A program made the translations under genes and the position numbers. DNA of 38,103 bases from a virus: positions 1 to 38,103 of IMG/VR virus record IMGVR_UViG_3300034375_000345. The stretch is one strand, 5' to 3'. Below the pieces are notes generated by a model. That model was not told the origin of the DNA and did no database searches. It saw only the letters and a program-made list of their open reading frames with translations. Within the stretch, counting starts at the first letter, position 1. Every line of letters begins with the position of its first letter. Positions 5,822 to 11,583 of this stretch are shown piece by piece.

Positions 5822-5971
5822 ATGCGGGTATGTTTTTATGATGATGAAGGGTTTATGTTTTCTTATCTTACTTGTCGTGACATGCGGCAAGTATCGAAGA
5901 TACTGAAACGTTTCCCTAGTAATGCAAAACTAATCACGGAAAATCCGAGAATAAAAAGGAGAATTAAATGA
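5822..5971 (+). CDS. 49-residue peptide whose C-terminus is encoded by the repeated element
   Basis: MRVCFYDDEGFMFSYLTCRD is followed by a basic helix (MRQVSKILKRFPSNAK). The last residues, LITENPRIKRRIK, are translated from element copy 4 and the next ribosome site. It starts two bases after the previous stop and overlaps the next gene by ATGA. The small size lowers certainty, but spacing on both sides fits a real gene. Confidence 0.55.
   Translation: MRVCFYDDEGFMFSYLTCRDMRQVSKILKRFPSNAKLITENPRIKRRIK
5931..5953 (+). repeat. Dispersed palindromic element, copy 4 (variant)
   Basis: The core is CGGAAAATCCG (5937-5947), one substitution from the consensus. It lies inside the 3' end of the 49-residue ORF and is followed by AAAAAGGAG, the ribosome site of the next gene. 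Confidence 0.85.
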
Positions 5972-6204
5972 GTAACGTACCTTTAGATTTAGGTAATGGG
6001 TATACCTTATCCATTGTTGCCGATGCTGTTGGCCTAGTAGAGGTAGCACTAATACATGATGATCATGGGTTTATTAATACAAGTCTATGGTTTTATGATG
6101 TGACTGAGGCATCAGATTTTTATGATGATGTAGTAAGACACATGAATTCTGATCAATTAATAATTGCTTTGGTAAAAGCAAAAGCATATGCAAAAGGAGA
6201 ATGA
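5968..6204 (+). CDS. Hypothetical early protein, 78 residues
   Basis: This acidic, probably alpha/beta protein (MSNVPLDLGNGYTLSIVADA, then HDDHGFINTSLWFYDVTEASDFYDD) has no membrane segment. Its ATG overlaps the upstream stop and follows AAAAAGGAG. The gene ends one base before the next ATG (at 6206) and shares its AAGGAG with it. No family is recognised. Confidence 0.7.
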   Translation: MSNVPLDLGNGYTLSIVADAVGLVEVALIHDDHGFINTSLWFYDVTEASDFYDDVVRHMNSDQLIIALVKAKAYAKGE

Positions 6205-6205
6205 C

Positions 6206-6445
6206 ATGCGGATAGAACACATTGCAGAGAACAAAGTATTTGTTCACAAGAAGTCTATGCTTTCAGGTAAGGTAAACTCTATGGTTTTACCTACGACTCA
6301 AGGTAAGATAGAATACTGGCTACAATCAGGTGAACTGATTCAGAATGTAATGCCTGACTTAAATGCCGAGCAACGTGAGTTTATTAAGACAGGTATCAGC
6401 CCTGAAGAATGGAATGACATGTGTGGAGATAAGGATGAGGAGTAA
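6206..6445 (+). CDS. Hypothetical early protein, 79 residues
   Basis: I chose the ATG at 6206 (MRIEHIAENKVF) because AAGGAG lies at the correct distance; an upstream in-frame ATG at 6188 lacks one. The sequence is soluble with a C-terminal helical part (NAEQREFIKTGISPEEWNDM) and an acidic end. A 7-bp hairpin (6229-6245) lies near its start. Function is unknown. Confidence 0.7.
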   Translation: MRIEHIAENKVFVHKKSMLSGKVNSMVLPTTQGKIEYWLQSGELIQNVMPDLNAEQREFIKTGISPEEWNDMCGDKDEE

Positions 6446-6638
6446 ACGTAACAGACAATCACTACGTGCCGACAAATATTGGCGGTCTATATGGCATCGA
6501 CAAATGCTATTCAAAACAAAAGCCTTGACATCTGTTTCATCATGTGACAGAACTAAGGAAATTCATGGCAACAAGGAGTTAAGCCAATGTCCAGATCATA
6601 CCTCGTCTATCAATTCAGACCAGAAGTCTATGACATAA
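6435..6638 (+). CDS. Possible small basic protein overlapping both neighbours
   Basis: The ATG at 6435 has GGAG six bases upstream and overlaps the end of the previous gene. The product (67 residues, MRSKRNRQSLRADKYWRSIW) is basic at the N-terminus and Ser-rich at the end. It overlaps the next, well-supported gene by 52 bases, which is unusual here, so it may be only partly real. Without it, about 140 bases would be empty. Confidence 0.4.
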   Translation: MRSKRNRQSLRADKYWRSIWHRQMLFKTKALTSVSSCDRTKEIHGNKELSQCPDHTSSINSDQKSMT

Positions 6639-6985
6639 TCAATGAGAACCCTCAGTCAGAGATAGCAAGAATTGCTTTTGATCTGAGGCTTCTCAATGAG
6701 AAGTCTGCAGAGCAGAGTGTCAATGATGCTTTGTTTCATAACATGTATTACCCAACCAAGTTCCTGCATCTAGGTGTACTATCTGAATCTGTTGACCCAT
6801 TGGAAGCTGTCTTTGATGCAGGGAATGGCTATGGTAAAGCTAAGGTTACTACCCTTGCTAAGGGTGACACTAGCCTATCTGTAGGTAATATAATTGTACA
6901 CTTGCAGCAGAACAAGGCGTATCTATGTATGCCTACTGGATGGCATGAGCTATCACGAGAACTGGTACTAGGCATCAAATTGTAA
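6587..6985 (+). CDS. Hypothetical phage protein, 132 residues
   Basis: AAGGAG is well placed before the ATG. The protein has an N-terminal helical half (PQSEIARIAFDLRLLNEKSA) and a beta-rich C-terminal half with a Gly-rich segment (DAGNGYGKAKVTTLAKGDTS, then VGNIIV). Similar VFDAGNGYG...SVGNII patterns occur in other phage early proteins, without function. Its TAA is the first three bases of element copy 5. Confidence 0.75.
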   Translation: MSRSYLVYQFRPEVYDIINENPQSEIARIAFDLRLLNEKSAEQSVNDALFHNMYYPTKFLHLGVLSESVDPLEAVFDAGNGYGKAKVTTLAKGDTSLSVGNIIVHLQQNKAYLCMPTGWHELSRELVLGIKL

Positions 6986-7005
6986 TCACGGAAATTCCGA
7001 GAATG
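6983..7005 (+). repeat. Dispersed palindromic element, copy 5
   Basis: TAATCACGGAAATTCCGAGAATG. The core is at 6989-6999. The first three bases are the stop codon of the upstream gene, and the following GGAG is the ribosome site of the next gene. The element exactly fills the gene junction. Confidence 0.9.
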
Positions 7006-7014
7006 GAGAATCAA

Positions 7015-7407
7015 ATGAAGACCGAGATATATTATAACCTACACAAGCATGTCTTTTCTGTAAGGAAAAGAAACGGTAAGGTTCAATGGCATACTAATAG
7101 TATCATAGCACACAAGCCTGTCTTTGCAGTGCAACCTGCAGGGTGGGCAAAGACTCAGGATGAACAGGTTAAGAATGTACACGCATTCGTTAGACCTCAA
7201 GAGGTTGAGGTGGATGCTGACCTATGGTTTCAAGACCCTGACTATGCCTTGCCCTATGATGTAGCTAGGCTTGAACGTGTACGGTATAACCCATATCATG
7301 CAAACACATTTGTAGATGAGCACGATGAACCGATCTACCATGCCGAGGTTGCTTATTTGTATATTGACAAACAAAATAAACCTGTCATAAAGGTATTCAG
7401 AACTTAA
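7015..7407 (+). CDS. Hypothetical early protein, 130 residues
   Basis: I chose the ATG at 7015 (MKTEIYYNLHKHVFSVRKR) because GGAG (7005-7008) is six bases upstream. An in-frame ATG at 7003 lies inside element copy 5 without a ribosome site. The protein is beta-rich, with His- and Val-rich strands (HKPVFAVQPAGWAKTQ; VAYLYIDKQNKPVIKVF). Sequences of this style (FSVR..GKV..H...I......FAVQPAG...V..EK+VHAF.RG) are common in phage genomes with no known function. Confidence 0.75.
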   Translation: MKTEIYYNLHKHVFSVRKRNGKVQWHTNSIIAHKPVFAVQPAGWAKTQDEQVKNVHAFVRPQEVEVDADLWFQDPDYALPYDVARLERVRYNPYHANTFVDEHDEPIYHAEVAYLYIDKQNKPVIKVFRT

Positions 7408-7417
7408 ACGAAAATCT

Positions 7418-7439
7418 AATCACGGAGATTCCGAGAATG
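7418..7439 (+). repeat. Dispersed palindromic element, copy 6, acting as ribosome site and start
   Basis: The core is CGGAGATTCCG (7423-7433). The A-to-G change creates GGAG (7424-7427). The element's final AATG supplies the ATG at 7437 of the gp88-like gene, nine bases downstream. Confidence 0.88.
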
Positions 7440-8135
7440 ACTTTATCCACACAAGAACTTAATGATCTATTTAGAGAATGCAAAGACATAGGCATGGCTG
7501 CAACAGACAGACCGATAAATGATACCGAGAACCATACTGGCTCTTGTGACCACCGTACAGATTACTGTGATGACACTTGTTATAACGTTAAGTTATACAA
7601 GATGTACCCAAACATGGCTAAACGTGATGACAGGTGCGAGACTATCTGGCAAAAACTAAACAAGTCTAACTCTGACTTCACTAAATTCTTTAGTCGTAAA
7701 CGGTACGATACTAGTCGTGTTCGTCACATGACACGAGGCGAAGCCTTCAAAGATGTGATTGATGTGTACCGTGTCAAGACTATGTGCCTACTTAATCCAG
7801 ATACTACATGGTGGATTCCCACCAGAGCATGGCGTAATCCACGCCTCAAAGCTCTAATTGAGAAAGAGCTTATGCCTCTACCTAACTGTGCTATTAATGC
7901 ATCTCTTGACCCATCCAACAGCAAAGCTGAATGGAAGATGTTGATTGATGATGACTGGAATATTATGTTCTATGGTGATGATGACTTGACATCTGATCCT
8001 GTCTATGGAACAAGAATGTTCCTATGCCCTAAGACTCACAAGGATCTCAAGGGTCACTGCAAGGACTGCAAGGCAGGTTGCTTTGCACAAAAGACTATCA
8101 ACCGCACACAGATTGTGCATCTATCAGAGCATTAA
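7437..8135 (+). CDS. Cysteine-rich gp88-family protein (DUF7227-like)
   Basis: The 232-residue protein matches a phage family I know as gp88-like. An N-terminal Cys cluster lies at C37, C44, C48 and C67 (SCDHRTDYCDDTCYNVK). The centre reads TWWIPTRAWRNP and then LPNCAINASLDPSN. A C-terminal Cys cluster lies at C197, C208, C211 and C215 (GHCKDCKAGC). The paired clusters suggest metal or Fe-S binding. No catalytic role is established for the family. It is followed at 12 bases by a DUF932 gene. The family call is motif-based. Confidence 0.7.
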   Translation: MTLSTQELNDLFRECKDIGMAATDRPINDTENHTGSCDHRTDYCDDTCYNVKLYKMYPNMAKRDDRCETIWQKLNKSNSDFTKFFSRKRYDTSRVRHMTRGEAFKDVIDVYRVKTMCLLNPDTTWWIPTRAWRNPRLKALIEKELMPLPNCAINASLDPSNSKAEWKMLIDDDWNIMFYGDDDLTSDPVYGTRMFLCPKTHKDLKGHCKDCKAGCFAQKTINRTQIVHLSEH

Positions 8136-8146
8136 GGAGAAACAAA

Positions 8147-8986
8147 ATGCCATTTGATACAACAACATCATTCGTACCAGAGCACTTGGACTTCGAAGTA
8201 GAGTTCGAGGAAACTAAATTCAAAGACAAGAAGTATGTAATCAATACTAATACAGGTGAATACCTTGGTATTGTGGGCAAGGACTTTACCTGTGCCAATC
8301 ATGGTGACTTCTTTCGTAATGTCGTAGACACTGCCACTCAAGAGTTACAAGAGGGTGACTTACATGATGCAGACTTTAACTTCAGAACTGCCCGTGGTGG
8401 TGCTTGGGCTATGCTCGACATCACATTACCTAGCATGAAATCAGTTATAGAAACTGATCGACATCAGACTGAGGTAAAGAACCGTATCATATCATTACAT
8501 GGTATTGATGGGTCATGTAGTAACCAAGTATTCTTTGGTGCTATTGATAGCTTCTGCACTAATGGGTGCATCAGTGGTGAGCATGACAAGGTTCGGAGAA
8601 AGAACACCTCTAACTTCTCACTTAGCTCATTTATAAATGAACTGTCTAACCTACGGTCAGACTTCTATGAGCAAGCTATCAAGATGAAAACATGGGCACA
8701 GACTAGCCTAAAAAATGTAGATGTAGAGGCTTTGCTAGAAGCAATGATACCATCAGAACGTAAGGCAAAGAAGATGTATCAACTATACCGTACAGAGACA
8801 TGCATGAGAGGTGAAAACAAGTGGGCCTTGTACTCTGCCTTTACTAATTATGCTACTTATGCAGATGATCGTAATGGATTTAATCTACGTAAGACAGGTA
8901 ATGACACACAAGCTACCTCAATGTGGGGTAGAGAACAGGAGGTATCTAAGTGGGTCAGTGACAATCGTTTTTTATTAGCAGCTTAA
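8147..8986 (+). CDS. DUF932 family phage/plasmid protein
   Basis: The start is ATG at 8147 (MPFDTTTSFVPEHLDF) after AAGGAG; a longer in-frame ORF begins inside the previous gene. The 279-residue protein shows DUF932 features: a TGEYLGIVGKDFTCANHGDF block, an acidic helical part, then RGGAWAMLDITLPS and HGIDGSCSNQVFFGAIDSFC with conserved Cys. The C-terminus includes TETCMRGENKWALYSAFTNY. The family is widespread in phages and plasmids with unproven function, often beside DNA-metabolism genes. Its TAA is the first three bases of element copy 7. Confidence 0.82.
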   Translation: MPFDTTTSFVPEHLDFEVEFEETKFKDKKYVINTNTGEYLGIVGKDFTCANHGDFFRNVVDTATQELQEGDLHDADFNFRTARGGAWAMLDITLPSMKSVIETDRHQTEVKNRIISLHGIDGSCSNQVFFGAIDSFCTNGCISGEHDKVRRKNTSNFSLSSFINELSNLRSDFYEQAIKMKTWAQTSLKNVDVEALLEAMIPSERKAKKMYQLYRTETCMRGENKWALYSAFTNYATYADDRNGFNLRKTGNDTQATSMWGREQEVSKWVSDNRFLLAA

Positions 8987-9005
8987 TCACGGAAATTCCG
9001 AGAAT
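8984..9005 (+). repeat. Dispersed palindromic element, copy 7 (last)
   Basis: TAATCACGGAAATTCCGAGAAT. The core is at 8990-9000. It begins with the DUF932 gene's stop codon and is followed by AAAGGA, the ribosome site of the 9020 gene. I found no further perfect copy to the right. Confidence 0.9.
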
Positions 9006-9019
9006 GGAAAGGAACTACA

Positions 9020-9286
9020 ATGACTCCAGAAGAAATCGCAAAGAACCACCAAGAGTGGGCAGACAAACGGGAACAACATAGAATAGAGCTTGAAGAAAAG
9101 TGTAACAACCTGATGGACGAACAGGTTAAGGCAATCAAGTCTGCCTATGCTGCACTGCAAGAAGCAGATGGCAATCTTAGAGAAATGTTTGACATTACCA
9201 TAGAAGATGCTAGAGCTATATCTACTGCAGAAACTAAAATGAGGATGGCATTTCCTCATATCTGCATTCACCCTTACTGGTCTTAA
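9020..9286 (+). CDS. Helical hypothetical protein, 88 residues
   Basis: The sequence is nearly all alpha-helical with heptad-like spacing (residues 1-60: EEIAKNHQEWADKREQHRIE, EEKCNNLMDEQVKAIKSAYA), suggesting a coiled coil, and ends HICIHPYWS. It is the last gene preceded by the dispersed palindrome. Function is unknown. Confidence 0.7.
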   Translation: MTPEEIAKNHQEWADKREQHRIELEEKCNNLMDEQVKAIKSAYAALQEADGNLREMFDITIEDARAISTAETKMRMAFPHICIHPYWS

Positions 9287-9311
9287 TGATACAAACACAA
9301 AGGAGCTAAAC

Positions 9312-9530
9312 ATGTTTGTACTAGTAGCAACTAAACCACTCAATGACGGAACAAAAGGGTTTCGTTTCAACCTGTTAGGTAAGAAAGGACTATACCGTAA
9401 GCGTAGCCGTAGCTCTCGTGGTTGGTTAAAGTATGAACCACTTAGTACTATGAATGCCTATCACTTTGGTAAACGTAGTTTGTACATTCAACATGCTTAT
9501 GGACGTAAGCTGCATCACTTTGCAGGATAG
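9312..9530 (+). CDS. Basic hypothetical protein, 72 residues
   Basis: MFVLVATKPLNDGTKGFRFN is followed by an Arg/Lys/Ser/His-rich remainder (KRSRSSRGWLKY, RKLHHFAG), so the product is strongly basic and could bind nucleic acid. A Shine-Dalgarno (AAAGGAG) precedes the ATG. It ends three bases before the next gene. No family is recognised. Confidence 0.65.
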   Translation: MFVLVATKPLNDGTKGFRFNLLGKKGLYRKRSRSSRGWLKYEPLSTMNAYHFGKRSLYIQHAYGRKLHHFAG

Positions 9531-9533
9531 TAT

Positions 9534-9794
9534 ATGGATTATTATGTAGTAGAAATGTATGTCGATGAGTTGGAAGAGTGCCTCGTAATGAGGTGCTCGA
9601 CCATCGAAAGTGCTAGTCTTATCTGTGAAAAACTAGAAGAGGCATTTCCCAATGCTGTCTTTGACATCATGGACACAGAGCCTGTGATAAAAATGCGAGA
9701 CTACAATTTAGAAAGGTACGAAGAGTTGCGAAATGTTTTGACATCTAAACCAAGAAACCCACAACTAATTGTGATAGAAGGGGGTAAGCGTTAG
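9534..9794 (+). CDS. Hypothetical protein, 86 residues
   Basis: This is an acidic alpha/beta protein (MDYYVVEMYVDELEECLVMR; IESASLICEKLEEAFPNAVF; then a basic end). The beta-alpha-beta order resembles the 66-residue protein that follows, which also opens with a YYV strand, so the two may be distant duplicates. There is little ribosome site. Its ATG lies three bases after the previous stop, suggesting coupling. Confidence 0.65.
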   Translation: MDYYVVEMYVDELEECLVMRCSTIESASLICEKLEEAFPNAVFDIMDTEPVIKMRDYNLERYEELRNVLTSKPRNPQLIVIEGGKR

Positions 9795-9798
9795 TGTT

Positions 9799-9999
9799 AT
9801 GTATTACGTAGAAATTATCCATAAGGATGAAAAGGTTGCATCTACCTATCAAGATCTACTTTCGGATAGTGTAGACGTTGCTAACAGCCTGTCTTTTGCA
9901 GACTGTACTGTAACTATATACGAATGTATTAAAAGCTTATGCGATGTGGAAAAGATTGCAGAGGTTATGTCATGGAAAGATGACGGTTACAGACTATAA
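9799..9999 (+). CDS. Hypothetical protein, 66 residues
   Basis: MYYVEIIHKDEKVASTYQDL opens a small alpha/beta protein with three Cys residues. It is the last gene before a hairpin that separates this row from the integrase gene. No family is recognised. Confidence 0.65.
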   Translation: MYYVEIIHKDEKVASTYQDLLSDSVDVANSLSFADCTVTIYECIKSLCDVEKIAEVMSWKDDGYRL

Positions 10000-10003
10000 A
10001 CTG

Positions 10004-10034
10004 TAGTAGGGTATTGCTATGTAGTACCCTACTA
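10004..10034 (+). terminator. Long-stem hairpin ahead of the integrase, possible terminator
   Basis: Perfect 10-bp arms TAGTAGGGTA (10004-10013) and TACCCTACTA (10025-10034) flank an 11-nt loop. A T-rich stretch follows about 12 bases later rather than immediately, so it may be a weak terminator, an RNA processing site or an operator. Confidence 0.5.
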
Positions 10035-10079
10035 TGCTACTCTTACTTTTTAGTATTATTATAAGGATCATATATTACT

Positions 10080-11177
10080 ATGTATAAATATACAAAGAAA
10101 GGAAACTTAAAGGCTGGTACTGTATGGAGATTCACACCACCACAAGATGCTATTGATGCTGGTGTTGTACGAAGACAAACATTTAAAGATGGACGTGCAG
10201 CAAGGTATGAAATACCAAGGCTAGTAGAAAAGGTAGAGGCATTTAAACGTGGGGATATTGTCGCAGGAAATATTGGAGCCAACTCTACAATACTACACAT
10301 CTATAAATACTATGTTACAACTACACATTTTAAACAGTTGGCATATAGCTCACAGAAAACCTATGATAACACAATGAATGCTATAGCTAACACAAGTGTT
10401 GGTAGTAGGAAGTTAGGTCAGATTAAGATTAAAGATCTTACTGCAATGCACTGCACTGAAGCCTATGAGGAATGGTGTGAAGATGTGAGTGTGTCAAAAG
10501 GAAATCAGTGTGCAAGAATCTTTTCATTATTAATAAATTTTTGTATCTCTATTGATTTAATTAAGTATAACCCCATGTCTAAAGTTCGTAAAAGAAAACA
10601 TGAAACAAGGGATACAACATGGACAAAAGAACAAGTAGAAAAATTTCTTGATGTGGCATTCACTGACTTTGATTGGCGTAACGTGGGATTAATTGTACTA
10701 ATGTGCTATGAATGGGCACAAAGACCTACTGATATAAGATTATTAAAGTGGTCTTCAATTAATTTTAAAGAAAAGAAAGTAAAAATAAAACAAACTAAAC
10801 GTGGTGCAACAGTTGAGCTACCAATATCTGATGAGATTATGAACATGCTCACACAACAGAAGAAAGACTGGGACTTTCAAGAGTATGTAGTACCACATCA
10901 GAGGCCATCAGACGGTGCTTACAGGCCGCTAAACGTAGGTCAGGTATCGTGGTTAGCAAATCAAATAAAAGAAGCTGCAGACTTACCATCTAATTTACTT
11001 GTCGGAGATTTAAGAAAGAGTGCTATCGTAGAAATGATTGACTCAGAGGTAGATCATCTAGCTATAATGTCCGTGACAGGGCATCAGAATATCTCGTCAC
11101 TCAATCCATACCATAAGCATACTTATGCTGCAGCTAAGTCAGCATTAGATAGGAGAAAGGGTAATGAAAAAACCTAA
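10080..11177 (+). CDS. int: Tyrosine recombinase (phage integrase)
   Basis: The 365-residue protein would catalyse site-specific insertion of phage DNA. An SAM-like core-binding domain lies at about residues 70-170 (TILHIYKYYVTTTHFKQLAY). The catalytic domain lies at 178-355. Visible active-site residues are R215 (WAQRPTDIRLLKW), K240 (KQTKRG), R312 (GDLRKS), H335 (TGH) and nucleophile candidate Y344 (NPYHKH). The first His of the usual HxLR box is replaced by G309. It sits inside the replication-gene row, not at an edge, after a hairpin. No tRNA-like attachment site is evident nearby. Confidence 0.9.
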   Translation: MYKYTKKGNLKAGTVWRFTPPQDAIDAGVVRRQTFKDGRAARYEIPRLVEKVEAFKRGDIVAGNIGANSTILHIYKYYVTTTHFKQLAYSSQKTYDNTMNAIANTSVGSRKLGQIKIKDLTAMHCTEAYEEWCEDVSVSKGNQCARIFSLLINFCISIDLIKYNPMSKVRKRKHETRDTTWTKEQVEKFLDVAFTDFDWRNVGLIVLMCYEWAQRPTDIRLLKWSSINFKEKKVKIKQTKRGATVELPISDEIMNMLTQQKKDWDFQEYVVPHQRPSDGAYRPLNVGQVSWLANQIKEAADLPSNLLVGDLRKSAIVEMIDSEVDHLAIMSVTGHQNISSLNPYHKHTYAAAKSALDRRKGNEKT

Positions 11178-11289
11178 CCCAATGGCTAAAGATCTTAGAC
11201 AACCTAAGTATAAGCAACAGGTAATACCTGATAAGAAAAAACCTGTGCCTAAACGAAAAGAAAAACATAAAGGAAAAAATAATGGGTGA
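11164..11289 (+). CDS. 41-residue basic peptide following the integrase
   Basis: MKKPNPMAKDLRQPKYKQQV opens an extremely Lys/Pro-rich peptide. It overlaps the end of the integrase gene, has AGGAG upstream, and overlaps the next start. Small proteins with the MAKDLR.PKY(K/R)Q(R/Q)V pattern recur in marine phages; I recall no function. Nucleic acid binding is plausible from charge. Confidence 0.68.
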   Translation: MKKPNPMAKDLRQPKYKQQVIPDKKKPVPKRKEKHKGKNNG

Positions 11290-11368
11290 GGCATTGACAG
11301 CACTTTGTATCTTATTATTTTTAATCTGTGGTATTGTGTGGATAATAATAAGTGAGGTAAATAAATGA
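11282..11368 (+). CDS. 28-residue single-helix membrane peptide
   Basis: MGEALTALCILLFLICGIVW plus IIISEVNK: one hydrophobic helix with an acidic N-terminus. AAAGGA precedes it. It overlaps its upstream neighbour by eight bases and its downstream neighbour by ATGA, which supports translation despite its size. Confidence 0.55.
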   Translation: MGEALTALCILLFLICGIVWIIISEVNK

Positions 11369-11583
11369 AAGAACATAATCCAGAAACTGTAATAAGGACA
11401 TTAAAATATTTACTTGATGGTAGTAACGATGTTCTTAGTAGTAATGCCGTATCATCAACACATGGTTGTTTATATTATGATGTTCACAATAGTTTAATAG
11501 ATGCTGTAAATTTATTAGGTGGTGATACAAGTAATTATGAATACATTGATTCTGAGAATCCTGATATAGAAGGTAGAAATTAA
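11365..11583 (+). CDS. Hypothetical protein, 72 residues
   Basis: The protein is helical at the N-terminus (PETVIRTLKYLLDGSNDVLS) with acidic C-terminal residues. It abuts the thymidylate synthase start directly (TAAATG) and overlaps the tiny membrane peptide upstream. No family is recognised. Confidence 0.65.
   Translation: MKEHNPETVIRTLKYLLDGSNDVLSSNAVSSTHGCLYYDVHNSLIDAVNLLGGDTSNYEYIDSENPDIEGRN

Larger units (their letters stand above)
4300..5914 (+). repeat. Tract tiled with about 40 short perfect hairpins across genes and spacers
   Basis: Hairpins (span; stem bp/loop nt): 4322-4339 8/2, 4345-4362 7/4, 4380-4396 7/3, 4415-4430 7/2, 4442-4456 6/3, 4540-4555 6/4, 4583-4601 7/5, 4638-4655 6/6, 4740-4755 6/4, 4761-4779 8/3, 4786-4803 7/4, 4808-4825 7/4, 4828-4845 7/4, 4862-4876 6/3, 4909-4925 7/3, 4940-4954 6/3, 4984-4999 7/2, 5009-5024 6/4, 5035-5049 6/3, 5063-5081 8/3, 5084-5102 7/5, 5144-5159 6/4, 5176-5194 8/3, 5215-5229 6/3, 5276-5296 9/3, 5309-5328 8/4, 5356-5374 7/5, 5415-5431 7/3, 5458-5485 7+4 with one A-A mismatch, 5501-5519 8/3, 5554-5573 8/4, 5584-5602 8/3, 5697-5719 9/5, 5723-5750 11/6, 5768-5785 8/2, 5890-5904 6/3. 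Several 4-5 bp ones fill gaps (4300-4312, 4706-4718, 4894-4904, 4968-4981, 5126-5138, 5244-5256). They ignore gene boundaries. Sparser examples continue to about 6245 (6164-6181, 6229-6245). Confidence 0.92.

Noticed and set aside
4300-5914. Hairpin tract as tRNA genes, retron RNA or a group I intron
   Set aside because: No cloverleaf with a TPsiC-like arm, no reverse transcriptase gene and no intron core are seen; most hairpins are short, independent and lie in intact reading frames.
7443-7451. Perfect DnaA box TTATCCACA
   Set aside because: It is a single copy inside the N-terminal codons of the gp88-like gene, without companion boxes or an AT-rich unwinding element, so probably chance.
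4559-9005. Dispersed palindromes as a CRISPR array
   Set aside because: Spacing is irregular (hundreds to about 1500 bases), the intervals hold genes, and no Cas1/Cas2 is present; the Cas4-like nuclease is of the replicative phage type.
8987-9370. Minus-strand ORF of 127 residues
   Set aside because: It lies opposite three genes with good starts and begins inside the element copy region; it has no ribosome site or recognisable motif.
10000-11370. tRNA-derived attP next to the integrase
   Set aside because: I saw no tRNA 3' end with a GGTTCGA-type arm on either side of the gene, so no attachment site is claimed.
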